Assembly: GCA_000017645.1 (NCBI GenBank)
Contig: CP000781.1
Location: forward strand, 1,082,001 to 1,146,000
Length of the DNA: 64,000 bases
DNA from: Xanthobacter autotrophicus Py2
GTDB taxonomy: Bacteria > Pseudomonadota > Alphaproteobacteria > Rhizobiales > Xanthobacteraceae
Reading direction: 5' to 3'
The notes beneath the pieces were generated by a model. That model did no database searches and was not told the origin of the DNA. It saw nothing but the letters and a program-made list of their open reading frames with translations. Position numbers and translations under genes: made by a program. Below, in pieces: positions 35,513 through 44,217 of this stretch (the first letter of the stretch is position 1; each line of letters starts with the position of its first letter).

Positions 35513-35884
35513 TTATGCGGTCTCGGCCGAACCGTCCGTGCGGGGCGGCTGGAAGCGGCCGAGGGCTTCGTCGAAGGTGTTGGCGAACTGGAACAGGTGC
35601 GCCAACCCGCTGATGTCGAAGACCTGGAAGATGGTGTAGTGGACGGAGGAAAATACCACCAGCCCATCCTTGCCGGTGACGAGGCTGTGGTGGCGCCACA
35701 GCAGCCGGAGGCCGGAGCTGTTGATGTAGGTGACGCCGGCAAAGTCGATCAGCGTGTTGCTTCCGCCGGTCGCGAGCCAGCCGTCGAGCACCTCGCCCAG
35801 CTGGCCGCAGCCCAGGGTGTTCAGCTGGCCGGTCAGGTTCACGGTCAGGATGTCGCCGAGGGTGGCATGCTTGATGTCGAGCAT
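35513..35884 (-). CDS. STAS-domain anti-sigma factor antagonist
   Basis: 123 aa, a single STAS domain. VNLTGQLNTLG and the switch segment VTYINSSGLRLLW carry the serine normally phosphorylated by an anti-sigma kinase. Length and pattern match SpoIIAA/RsbV-like proteins. No HPK-like anti-sigma kinase gene lies next to it; the only kinase nearby is the Hanks kinase two genes downstream. It precedes the FHA-protease operon on the same strand with 398 bp between, so it may be separately transcribed. Confidence 0.9.
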   Translation of the reverse strand: MLDIKHATLGDILTVNLTGQLNTLGCGQLGEVLDGWLATGGSNTLIDFAGVTYINSSGLRLLWRHHSLVTGKDGLVVFSSVHYTIFQVFDISGLAHLFQFANTFDEALGRFQPPRTDGSAETA

Positions 35885-36130
35885 CAGGCCTCGTTCTCCT
35901 TACCCGGATACAAGCCAAGCGAGGGCGTGGGCCGTGGCGATACACCGTTGCGCAAGCCCATCCTCATTTCGTCCCTGTCACCTTGCGCCACCTTGGAGCC
36001 ATGACACCTCGCAGGACGGCCCATCCCAAATCGCTCCCGCTCCATGACATGCTAACGTGAACCGACACGGAATCGGCAGGTTCAGGCCAGCCTCCGGGGG
36101 TTGTTAGCACAGACGGGGTTTTTCGGCTCC

Positions 36131-37135
36131 ATGGCGCCTCTCAAGATCCTTTCCCTCGATGGCGGGACCCGGCCGCTGATCACCTGCCACCTGCTGCGGC
36201 GGCTGCTGGACCAGCAGCCCGGATTGCTGGAGGACGTGGATGTCTTCGCCGGGACCTCCGCCGGCGCCGTTACCTGCGCCATCATCGCCGTGTCCGACAC
36301 GGTGCGCGAAGGGGTCGAGCGCTCCATCGCATTCTGGCAGCTCTGGCACCCGTTCGAGGGGGCGGGGCCGTTCAGCCCGCGCACATTGGCGGCCATGTCC
36401 GGCCTGTCCGCATTCCTGACCCATGAGAAGCTCTACCAGCACCTGCGGGAGCTTCTGGGCGAGGTGCGCCTGCACGATGTCCGGCGCCGGCTGCTGATGC
36501 CGGCGGTGGCCGTCGACAACAAGGTGGGGCTGAAGGAATATCACCACTGGTCCATTGAGTTTCATCACAATCTCGGGGTGCAGGAGCTGCCGGTTTCGCC
36601 GCTGCTGGCCGACATCGCGCTCCATTCCAGTTCCATCCCGGTGCTGCACCCGGTGTTCCAGGGGCGGGTGGACGGCGGCCTTTATGCCAACAATCCCAGC
36701 ATGTGCGCCCTCACCATGGCCATGGATTTCCTGGCCGCCGACATCGCCACCACCATGGTCCTTTCGGTCGGGCAGGGGCAGGCCAACAGCTACATGGCGC
36801 TGCCGGGTGGCGACGTGGGATACGGCGGCTGGCTGCTGAACTTGGAGCGGCCGCTCGCCCTCATCAAGCTGGTGATGGAAGCCAATCTGCAGGCCACCAC
36901 CTATCAGGCCAGCCGGATCCTGGAAGACCGCTTCGTGCGCCTCGATCCGTTCCTGGCTACCGACCTGGAGCCGGAGGCCGCCGTCCCGCCCGAACTCTTC
37001 AACCAGCGGCAGGAGGATATGGCGGAGAAGGCCGATATCGGCGCCGCCATCGCGCAACTGGAGGAGATCGGCTGGATTGCGGCTCAGGCGCCGATTGAAA
37101 CGGCGCCGCCGGGAACCGGCGCGTCCGGGTCATGA
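36131..37135 (+). CDS. Patatin-like phospholipase
   Basis: 334 aa. The nucleophile elbow FAGTSAGAV gives Ser43, and DGGLYANNP gives the catalytic Asp181, the Ser-Asp dyad of patatins. The oxyanion loop reads LDGGTRPLI, so it lacks the full DGGGxRG pattern; activity may be altered. No signal peptide is visible, so it is predicted cytoplasmic. ATG 36131 begins the conserved strand; a TTG ten codons earlier is an alternative. It faces the MFS gene tail to tail. Patatin-like enzymes act in lipid turnover, virulence or abortive-infection defence; nothing here decides between them. Confidence 0.85.
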   Translation: MAPLKILSLDGGTRPLITCHLLRRLLDQQPGLLEDVDVFAGTSAGAVTCAIIAVSDTVREGVERSIAFWQLWHPFEGAGPFSPRTLAAMSGLSAFLTHEKLYQHLRELLGEVRLHDVRRRLLMPAVAVDNKVGLKEYHHWSIEFHHNLGVQELPVSPLLADIALHSSSIPVLHPVFQGRVDGGLYANNPSMCALTMAMDFLAADIATTMVLSVGQGQANSYMALPGGDVGYGGWLLNLERPLALIKLVMEANLQATTYQASRILEDRFVRLDPFLATDLEPEAAVPPELFNQRQEDMAEKADIGAAIAQLEEIGWIAAQAPIETAPPGTGASGS

Positions 37136-38725
37136 CTTGGTGCCGGGCGGGTTTGCCCCAGGCGGATCGGACCCAAGCGGGTTGGACTCAAGCGCGTTGG
37201 ACGCGGGCCGGTTGGCCACGTCGGACAATTCCTGCTCCGGCAGCAGCCGGATGAGCGCGAACGCCAGCGCCGCCACCACGCCGGCGGCGGCGAAGATGGT
37301 GACCATGGCCCACTGGTAGTCGGCAAGCACCATCGCTTGCGCCGACGGGCTCAGCTGGGACAATTGCCCGAGCCCGATATTGTCCATGTCCTGCGCGCCG
37401 CCGCCGGCCGGCAGCAGCCCGCCCGCCTGCATGGCGAGGATGGCGCCGGCCACCGCGATGCCGAAGGCGCCGCCGAGGGACCGGAAGAAGCCCGCCGTGG
37501 ACGTGGCGGTGCCGATGTCCTCGTGGGCCACCGCGTTCTGGTAGGCCACCGTCAGGCCGGGCATCAGCAGGCCCAGCCCGGCGCCGAGGGGAAACAGCAG
37601 CGCGCCCAGGAGGTAGGGGGAGGGCAGGGCATAGGCCGCAAGCGCCAGCGCGAACAGGGCGAGCGTCGCGACGCCGACGCCGGTGACCGCGAACACCTTG
37701 TAGCGCCCGGTGCGGGTGATGGCCCGCCCGCCATACAGCAGCGACAGCATCAGCCCGGCCGCGGAGGGCACCATGGCGATGCCGGAGGCGGTGGGCGAGA
37801 GCCCGCCGGCGAGTTGCAGGTAGAGCGGCATGAAGGCGAGGGCGCCGAACACCGCGATGGTGACGAGCGTCGCGACCCCGGTGGCGATCAGCCAGACGGA
37901 GTTGCCCACCATGGCGAGCGGAATGAGGGGCTCTTTCGCCCGCGCTTCGATCGGCCCCAGCAGCAGCGCCAGCACCACGGCGGCGACGGCGAGGCTGATG
38001 ACGATGGGGGAGGTCCAGCTGCCGTGGCTGCCCTGGTTCAGCGCCATCAGCACGCAGCTGGTGGCGGCCATGATGACGACGAAGCCGAGAACATCGATGC
38101 GGTGGCTGGTGGTGCGCACGCCCGGCGGCAGGCCCATCCACAGCAGGGTGAGTGCGGCGGCGCCCAGCGGCAGGTTCACGTAGAAGATCCACCGCCACGA
38201 CCAGAATTCGGCGATGACGCCGCCCAGCGGCGGCCCGGCGAGGCTGGCGATGGTGAACACCGCGCCGAACAGCCCCTGGTAGCTGCCGCGCCGCCGCGGC
38301 GACACCAGGTCCGACATGGTGATCTGGGTGAGCGTCATCAGCCCGCCGGCGCCGACGCCCTGGATGGCGCGGCCGAGGATGAGCTGGTTCATGCTCTGGG
38401 CGAGGCCGCTGAAGGCCGAGCCGGCGAGGAACAGCAGCACCGCGATGGTGAGCAGCGGCCGGCGGCCATACATGTCGCTGAGCTTGCCGTAGAGCGGCGT
38501 TGCGGCGGTGCTGGTGAGGAGGAAGATGGTCAGCACCCAGGTCAGGCTGTCGAGGGCGCCGAACTCGCTGGAGATCAGCGGCAGGGCCGGGCCGACGATG
38601 TTGGCGTCGAGCGAGCTCAGCGCCAGCACCAGCAGCAGCCCGGCCAGCACGCGATGGAATTTGTCCGGCGGTAGCGCGATGGCGGCGTCTTCGCTCGCGG
38701 CCGGGAGGGGAGCGGGTGCGCTCAC
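37130..38725 (-). CDS. MFS drug-efflux transporter (DHA2, EmrB/QacA type)
   Basis: 531 aa with 14 predicted helices. DHA2 motifs include LDANIVGPALPLI, the loop 2-3 motif GKLSDMYGRRPLL and GAVFTIASLAGPPLGG. GTG at 38725 overlaps the hydrolase stop (GTGA), so translation is coupled; an ATG nine codons upstream is the alternative. The C-terminal tail is a five-unit, five-residue repeat (SNPLG, SDPPG, ANPPG) from a 15-bp tandem array. The gene ends 6 bp inside the patatin gene on the opposite strand. It probably exports the product of the PKS/NRPS cluster, by position. Confidence 0.9.
   Translation of the reverse strand: MSAPAPLPAASEDAAIALPPDKFHRVLAGLLLVLALSSLDANIVGPALPLISSEFGALDSLTWVLTIFLLTSTAATPLYGKLSDMYGRRPLLTIAVLLFLAGSAFSGLAQSMNQLILGRAIQGVGAGGLMTLTQITMSDLVSPRRRGSYQGLFGAVFTIASLAGPPLGGVIAEFWSWRWIFYVNLPLGAAALTLLWMGLPPGVRTTSHRIDVLGFVVIMAATSCVLMALNQGSHGSWTSPIVISLAVAAVVLALLLGPIEARAKEPLIPLAMVGNSVWLIATGVATLVTIAVFGALAFMPLYLQLAGGLSPTASGIAMVPSAAGLMLSLLYGGRAITRTGRYKVFAVTGVGVATLALFALALAAYALPSPYLLGALLFPLGAGLGLLMPGLTVAYQNAVAHEDIGTATSTAGFFRSLGGAFGIAVAGAILAMQAGGLLPAGGGAQDMDNIGLGQLSQLSPSAQAMVLADYQWAMVTIFAAAGVVAALAFALIRLLPEQELSDVANRPASNALESNPLGSDPPGANPPGTKS
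37146..37220. repeat. Five-copy 15-bp tandem repeat in the MFS C-terminus
   Basis: Five 15-bp units start at 37146, 37161, 37176, 37191 and 37206, sharing a GGCGGGTTGGACTCA-like core with scattered changes. The array encodes the Pro/Gly-rich cytoplasmic tail of the transporter and ends 16 bases before its stop. Confidence 0.8.
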
Positions 38726-39486
38726 GAGGGGGATCCTGTGGGCGCGGCGCATGTCGCTTCGACAGTACGTGCCGCCTCGGCGCAGGCGAGGAGCAGGTCC
38801 GCCACATCCTGTGGAACATCGATCATGGCATCGTGCCCGCTTGTCAGCTCCCGGATGGTGAAGCGCGGGTCCTTGGCGAGCTGCGCCGCGATGTCCCGGA
38901 AGTCGGGCGCCGGGAAGCGCAGGGTGCAGGCATAGGCCAGAACCTTGATCTCCATCCAGGCGCCGGTCAGCACCGCCGGATCGGTATAGGTGCGCAGCGC
39001 CTGGGGCACGCAGCGCCGGTCGACCCAGGCCACGTCCTCGGGCGCGGCCAGCGCATAGAGGGCGGCGGGGGCGGGGGGCAGCACCGGGCCGCGCGGCGTC
39101 TCCACCACGCGGGAGACGATGGCCTCGCGGCGCTTGGGGCTGTCGAGATCGAGCAGCGAGCGGCCGTCCTGCGGCAGCAGGGCATCGAGGAAGACGAGGG
39201 CGCCGATCTTGCCCGGCATGCGGTCCGCCACCTGCGTCGCCACCGCGCCACCATAGCTGTGGGCGCACAGCACGATGTCGGCCAGTTCCTCGGCCTCGAT
39301 CACCGCCAGCACGTCGTCCACATGGGTGGCGAGGCCCACGTCGGGCGAGAGCAGGTGGGCACGGTCGCCGAGGCCGGTAAGGGAGGGCGCGAACACGCGG
39401 TGGCCCTCACCGGCCAGGATCGCGACCACGCGCCGCCAGCACCATCCGCCGTGCCAGGCGCCGTGCACGAGGAGAAAATCAGCCAT
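38722..39486 (-). CDS. Alpha/beta hydrolase (EstC/HNL-like)
   Basis: 254 aa. The oxyanion strand FLLVHGAWHGGWCW is at the N-terminus, the nucleophile is Ser77 in CAHSYGG, and the late TSGHDAMID supplies the catalytic His. The pattern matches plant-type esterase/hydroxynitrile-lyase-like hydrolases common in bacteria. MADF at 39486 was chosen as start; the frame is open 57 bases further. It is translationally coupled to the MFS transporter and, by position, may be a tailoring or release hydrolase of the PKS/NRPS cluster. Confidence 0.88.
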   Translation of the reverse strand: MADFLLVHGAWHGGWCWRRVVAILAGEGHRVFAPSLTGLGDRAHLLSPDVGLATHVDDVLAVIEAEELADIVLCAHSYGGAVATQVADRMPGKIGALVFLDALLPQDGRSLLDLDSPKRREAIVSRVVETPRGPVLPPAPAALYALAAPEDVAWVDRRCVPQALRTYTDPAVLTGAWMEIKVLAYACTLRFPAPDFRDIAAQLAKDPRFTIRELTSGHDAMIDVPQDVADLLLACAEAARTVEATCAAPTGSPS

Positions 39487-39629
39487 TGTCAGGATCTCGG
39501 CGGCAGCGATGATGTCGGGGCCCAGGGTGGGGGCTATAGTCACACCAGTTGGGTCGTTTTCTCAAGGTGGGTTCGGGGGAGGCCGCCGCGTCGCGCGCTG
39601 CGGACAGCTTCCTAAGCGGGGAGGGGGAG

Positions 39630-40922
39630 ATGAAGCCGCATATTCTGCTGATGGGTGAGGCCGTGACCCTGACCCATGTGGTCCGCCCCGCCTTGCTCGC
39701 CGATGCGCTCCATGCCGCCGGCTATGGGGTGACCTTGGCGTGCGATCCGCGCTTCAACGCCCTCATCGGCCCGCGCCCCTACCGCACCATCGCCCTGAAA
39801 TCCTCCATCGACCCAGCGACCAGCACCGCGCTCTTGAAGCAGAACCAGCCGCTGTTCAGCGTCGAGACCTTCAACGCCTATGTGCGCGAGGACGTGCGCC
39901 TGATGCGGCTGGTTCAGCCGCAACTGGTGGTGGGCGACATGCGCCAGTCCCTCGCCATCAGCGCGCAGCTCACCAAGGTGCCCTATGTGAACATCATCAA
40001 CGCCCACTGGAGCCCGTGGTCGGACGAGCCGTTCGCCCTGGTGGACCATCCGCTCCACAAGGTGCTGGGCCGCGACACCGGGGACCGGCTGCTGTCGCTG
40101 CTGACGCCGCTGGGCTCCATGATGATGGCGCTGCCTATCAACATTGCCGCCCTCAACAACGGGGTCGCGCCAATCGGGGCGGGGCTTCGGGAGACCTTCT
40201 GCGCCGGGGACTATGTGGTCTATCCCGACATTCCGGAGCTGAGCCCCACCCGTCCCCTGCCGCCGAACCACCGCTATATCGGCCCCCTCGACTTCAGCCC
40301 GCAGATGGCGCCGCCACCGTGGTGGGATGCGGTGCCCGGAGACAAGCCGGTCATCTATGTCAATCTCGGCAGCTCGGGCGAGCCGGCTCTCCTGGAGGCG
40401 ATCCTTGCCGGGCTGGCCGACCTTCCGGTCACGGTGATCGCGGCCACCGCCCATCCCGGCGCCGTGTTGGAGGTACCTGCCAACGCCTTCGTTGCCGATT
40501 ACCTGCCGGGGGATGCGGCGGCCGCCCGCGCGGCGCTTGTCATCTGCAATGCCGGCGCCTCCAGCGGATGCCAGGCGCTGATGGCTGGAACGCCCTTCCT
40601 CGGCATCGCCAGCAACACGGACCAGTTGTCCTACGGCACCATGGTGGCCAAGACCGGCGCGGCGGAAAACCTGCGGGAGGACGAGGTGACCGCCGAGCGC
40701 GTGCGCGAGACGGTGGCGCGCATGTTGGCGTCGCCGGGATACCGCGAGGCAGCCCAATGCCTGAAGCAGGATCTGGCCCGCTACGACGCCAAGGCGAACT
40801 TCGTCGCCTTCGTCGGGGATATCCTTGCGGCGCCCCTCAAAGCGTTTTCAAGCGAAGTGGACACCGGTTCGCACGCAGAAAACGCATCAACACGAGAGCC
40901 CACGGCGGCTTCCTTGAGCTGA
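39630..40922 (+). CDS. GT1-family glycosyltransferase (UDP-glycosyltransferase fold)
   Basis: 430 aa. GT-B fold: N-terminal acceptor domain with HILLMGEAVTLTHVVRPALL, and a C-terminal donor domain with VIYVNLGSSGEP and ICNAGASSGCQALMAG, which corresponds to the HxGxGS/T loop but has Asn in the His position, and NTDQLSYG. GGGGGAG precedes ATG 39630. The last ~25 residues (about KAFSSEVDTGSH onward) are encoded by a palindromic element, so the native C-terminus was probably shorter. It may glycosylate the cluster product. Confidence 0.85.
   Translation: MKPHILLMGEAVTLTHVVRPALLADALHAAGYGVTLACDPRFNALIGPRPYRTIALKSSIDPATSTALLKQNQPLFSVETFNAYVREDVRLMRLVQPQLVVGDMRQSLAISAQLTKVPYVNIINAHWSPWSDEPFALVDHPLHKVLGRDTGDRLLSLLTPLGSMMMALPINIAALNNGVAPIGAGLRETFCAGDYVVYPDIPELSPTRPLPPNHRYIGPLDFSPQMAPPPWWDAVPGDKPVIYVNLGSSGEPALLEAILAGLADLPVTVIAATAHPGAVLEVPANAFVADYLPGDAAAARAALVICNAGASSGCQALMAGTPFLGIASNTDQLSYGTMVAKTGAAENLREDEVTAERVRETVARMLASPGYREAAQCLKQDLARYDAKANFVAFVGDILAAPLKAFSSEVDTGSHAENASTREPTAASLS
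40841..40886. repeat. Rhizobiales-type palindromic repeat element in a gene 3' end
   Basis: Outer arms GCGTTTTC (40842-40849) and GAAAACGC (40878-40885) enclose inner arms GCGAA / TTCGC around GTGGACACCGG. This matches, from memory, the dispersed palindrome of Rhizobiales genomes (AGCGTTTTC...GTGGAnACCGGTTCGC...). It lies inside the coding end of the glycosyltransferase. Confidence 0.75.
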
Positions 40923-40939
40923 GGCGAACGGAAAAAGCT

Positions 40940-42682
40940 CTAGGAGCGCTGTTTGATCAGCACCCCGGCCGCCACCACGGCGATGGCCAGGACCGCGAGG
41001 CCGGTGGGGGTGGTGACGATCTCCCCCTGCCGCCCCAGCAGCACCGCGCAGATCATAGCGCTGCCGGCCAGCACCGCGACGCCCAGCCGGTTGGCCGCGC
41101 GGGTGAGCTGGCGGATGTCGTCGCGGCGGCGGTCGGCGCCGTCGGTGCGGATGCGCAGCTTGCCGCGCTCCAGCGTGGTGAGCAGATTGTCGAGCCGCAT
41201 GGGCAGCCGGACGGTGGCCGAGATGAGGCGCTTCAGACGGTCGGAATCCGGCTTCAACTCGTCCGCCACCAGCCGCTGGGCCAGCGGCATGAAGCGCTCG
41301 GCGGGATCGAAAGCGGCATCGATGCCCGCCACCGTCCCCGAGCAGATGCCCATGGCGCGGAACACGAACAACAGCTCCGCCTTCATCTTCATGGGCGAGT
41401 TGTAGAGCAGGGTCTGGTATTCCTCCGACAGCTCGGCGAACGGCGTCAGGTCCTTCTTGCGCACCTGACCCACCAGAGCGTGGGGAAACTTGTTGATCAG
41501 CGCCGCCGTCATGCGCTCCAACTCGTCGAGGTCGGTGTCGGGCAAGAGCAGGTCGCCCTCCACATAGGACTGGACGATGGTGTAGGCGTCGCGGGCCACC
41601 ATGCCGGTGGCGTAGGTGGTGAGCGAATGGCGCAGCCGCTCGGGGATCTCCACCGCCATGCCGAAATCGATGAACACCACCTGGAACGGCCGGTTGGCCA
41701 CGTGCGGAATGTGCACCCGCCCCGACGCGAGGCTGAAGGGCGGCCAGCTCGCCGCGCTCTCGCCGTCCGCCGCCAGCGGCCGCACGAACAGATTGCCCGG
41801 GTGCGGATCGGCGTGAACGAAACCGTGCCGGAACACCTGGTCGAGGTAGCAGTCCATCAGCTTGCTGGCGACGCGGCGGCGGTCGATACCGGCGGCCTCG
41901 AAGCCCAGCACGTCGTGGATGGGGAAGTAGGAGACATCCTCCATGGTCAGGGTGCGCCGGCCGCTGCGGGACCAGTAGATGGTGGGCGTGTGGATGGTGG
42001 GTTCGTGGGCGAACTCGCGGGCGAAGCGTTCGCAATTGCGGGCCTCGGCGACGAGGTCCAGCTCACGGTAGGTCACCGCCGTGAACTCGCTGGCCAGAAG
42101 GTCGAGGTCCACCCGGCGGCGGATGCTCTCCAGCCGCTTGAGCTGGCGGATGAACTGGCCGACGATTTCGAGGTCGCTGGCGACGATGGCATCGATGCCC
42201 GGCCGCAGCACCTTCACCACCACCGGCTGGCCCTCCGGCAATACCGCCCGGTGTGCCTGCCCGAGCGACGCCGCGCCGATGGGCACCTCATCGAAGCTGT
42301 GGTAGAGGCCAGTGATGGGGAGGAGAAAATCCTCTTCGATCTGCGCGATGATCTGCGGGCCCGGCACGGGGGGCACCGCATCGCGCAGGTCGGCCATCAC
42401 GTGGGTGACCTCCTCGGGCAGGAGGTCGACGCGGGCGCTGACATACTGGCCGAGCTTGATGAGCACGCCGCCCAAGCGCTCGGCCTCGCGGCGATATTGC
42501 CGGGCGAGGGCGGCCCAGCGCGGAGCGGGCGCGCGGCGGAGCCGCTTCAGCGGCCCGCGCGTCATCACGATGTCCCAGAAGAAGATGTGGAGCGCGATGC
42601 GCAGGAACAGCCGCCGGACCGCGCGGGCTCGCTGCTGGTTGGTCAGGGCGGGCGCTGCCGGGGACTGCGTCGCCTCGGGCAT
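40940..42682 (-). CDS. ABC1/UbiB-family atypical kinase
   Basis: 580 aa. The family-specific KxGQ motif is at Lys76-Gln79 (VLIKLGQYVSAR), the A-rich loop is AASLGQAHRAVL, the catalytic segment is VHADPHPGNL and the metal motif IDFGMAVEIP. Two hydrophobic helices close the C-terminus (LGVAVLAGSAMICAVL and LAVLAIAVVAAGVLI). UbiB proteins have ATPase activity linked to isoprenoid-lipid handling. Here the gene overlaps the ammonia-lyase stop by one base (TGATG), so the pair is translationally coupled. A role in this cluster is unknown; it is not the usual ubiE-ubiB locus. Confidence 0.92.
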   Translation of the reverse strand: MPEATQSPAAPALTNQQRARAVRRLFLRIALHIFFWDIVMTRGPLKRLRRAPAPRWAALARQYRREAERLGGVLIKLGQYVSARVDLLPEEVTHVMADLRDAVPPVPGPQIIAQIEEDFLLPITGLYHSFDEVPIGAASLGQAHRAVLPEGQPVVVKVLRPGIDAIVASDLEIVGQFIRQLKRLESIRRRVDLDLLASEFTAVTYRELDLVAEARNCERFAREFAHEPTIHTPTIYWSRSGRRTLTMEDVSYFPIHDVLGFEAAGIDRRRVASKLMDCYLDQVFRHGFVHADPHPGNLFVRPLAADGESAASWPPFSLASGRVHIPHVANRPFQVVFIDFGMAVEIPERLRHSLTTYATGMVARDAYTIVQSYVEGDLLLPDTDLDELERMTAALINKFPHALVGQVRKKDLTPFAELSEEYQTLLYNSPMKMKAELLFVFRAMGICSGTVAGIDAAFDPAERFMPLAQRLVADELKPDSDRLKRLISATVRLPMRLDNLLTTLERGKLRIRTDGADRRRDDIRQLTRAANRLGVAVLAGSAMICAVLLGRQGEIVTTPTGLAVLAIAVVAAGVLIKQRS

Positions 42683-44217
42683 CAGTTGAAGTCCAGGGGC
42701 AGGGTGCGCCGCTGGATCATTTCCTTGACCATGGCGATGTCGCCGTCCTGGCGCCGGTCGCGATCATTGAACGGCACCTTGGCTCGCACCGCATCGCGCA
42801 GCAGCCGGCTGCGCACATGGCAGCCCTCCCCCCGGCGCAGGTCCACTGCCTGCACCAGCGCCAACAGGCAGATGGCCGCCACCGTCTCGGTCAGCTCCAG
42901 CACGCGCAGGCTGTCACGGGCAGCGATCGTGCTCATGCTGACCTTGTCCTGGTTGTGGTTCTCGGTGCTGCGGCTGAAGACGCTGGCCGGCATGGTTGCC
43001 TTCAACGCTTCCGCGGTCAATGCGGACGCCGCGATCTGCATGGCCTTGAAGCCGTGGTGCGCCCGGCATCCGTCGCCGTCCGCACCCACCAGGTTTTCCG
43101 GCAGCCCGTTGCTGGTGACGGCGGAACAGATGAGCGCGAGCTGGCGGTCCAGCAGATCGGCGACGTTGGCGGTGGCGTTCTTCAGGCCATCGGCGACGAA
43201 GCAGGCGTGGCCGCCATAGAAATTGCCGCCGAACAGCGGGTCGCCGGTCTCCGGGTCGATCAGCGGGTTGTCGGAGGCGCCGTTCAGCTCGGTCTCGATC
43301 CAGGGCTTCATCCAGTCCAGCGCATCGATCAGCACCCCTACCACATGGGGGGCGCAGCGGATGGAATAGCGATCCTGCAGCCGGCCCTGGTGCACGGTGC
43401 CTTGCTGGTACTCGATATCCTGCGCGATCCAGGAGGCGCACAGCATCTGGCCGGGATGGGGCTTGGCTGCGAAGATGCGCGGATCGAAATGGGCGGGGTT
43501 GCCGCGCGTCACGTCGCTGGCGAGCGCGGTGAGCGCCGCCGCCAGCCGCGCCAGCCAGCGGGCGCGCTCGAAGGCAAGGGCCGTCAGCGCCACCGAGACG
43601 CTGGTGCCGTTCATGATGGCGAGGCTTTCCTTGGGCGCCAGAGCGATGGGGGTGATGCCCGCCCCCCGCATGGCCTCGGCCGCCGGAAGAACCTCGCCGC
43701 CGCTGTAGACCTCGCGCTCGCCCATGACCACGGCCGCCACATAGGACAGGGGGGTCAGGTCGCCGCTCGCCCCCACCGAGCCTTCGCTCGGGATGGCCGG
43801 GAGGATGCGGAGGTCCAGCAGCGCCGCGAGGCGTTCGATCACCTCGAACCGCACGCCGGACCAGCCGGCGGACAGGGAGGCGATGCGCGCCAGCAATACC
43901 GCCGCCGCCTCGGTTTGCGAGAACAGCGCACCGGTGCCGCAGCCGTGGAAGCGCACGAGATTGGCAGACAGCTCGTCGGTCAGGTGCACCGGCACCTCGG
44001 TGACCACCGATTCGCCAAATCCGGTGGTGACGCCGTAGATCCGCTCGCCCGCGGCGATGCGCTGACCCAGCAGGCCGGAGCCGGCCTCGATGCGCTGGCG
44101 AAATGCAGCAGAGCCATCCAGCGCGACGCGGCTCGTGCCCTGGGCCACCGCCCAGACATCAGCCGGCGAAAGGCGCTGCGCACCGACGAGGATCACAGGG
44201 GTCCGATGAACGTTCAT
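42682..44217 (-). CDS. HAL/PAL/TAL-family aromatic amino acid ammonia-lyase
   Basis: 511 aa. The MIO-forming triad Ala150-Ser151-Gly152 is intact in GSVGASGDLTPLSYVA, and YGVTTGFGES near residue 61 supplies the catalytic Tyr. Substrate selectivity is set just after NLV: here the pair is Phe90-His91 (RFHGCGTG), unlike His-Leu of TAL, Phe-Leu of PAL or Ser-His of histidine ammonia-lyase. The product is therefore uncertain: cinnamate, coumarate or urocanate. Position next to an acyl-AMP ligase/ACP fusion makes supply of an aryl-acrylate starter plausible. It is the first gene of the minus-strand operon with the UbiB kinase and is divergent from the thioesterase. Confidence 0.88.
   Translation of the reverse strand: MNVHRTPVILVGAQRLSPADVWAVAQGTSRVALDGSAAFRQRIEAGSGLLGQRIAAGERIYGVTTGFGESVVTEVPVHLTDELSANLVRFHGCGTGALFSQTEAAAVLLARIASLSAGWSGVRFEVIERLAALLDLRILPAIPSEGSVGASGDLTPLSYVAAVVMGEREVYSGGEVLPAAEAMRGAGITPIALAPKESLAIMNGTSVSVALTALAFERARWLARLAAALTALASDVTRGNPAHFDPRIFAAKPHPGQMLCASWIAQDIEYQQGTVHQGRLQDRYSIRCAPHVVGVLIDALDWMKPWIETELNGASDNPLIDPETGDPLFGGNFYGGHACFVADGLKNATANVADLLDRQLALICSAVTSNGLPENLVGADGDGCRAHHGFKAMQIAASALTAEALKATMPASVFSRSTENHNQDKVSMSTIAARDSLRVLELTETVAAICLLALVQAVDLRRGEGCHVRSRLLRDAVRAKVPFNDRDRRQDGDIAMVKEMIQRRTLPLDFN

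Noticed and set aside
36131..37135. Patatin gene as a CBASS effector
   Set aside because: No cyclic-nucleotide synthase (CD-NTase) or other CBASS gene is adjacent; the gene alone cannot support a defence role.
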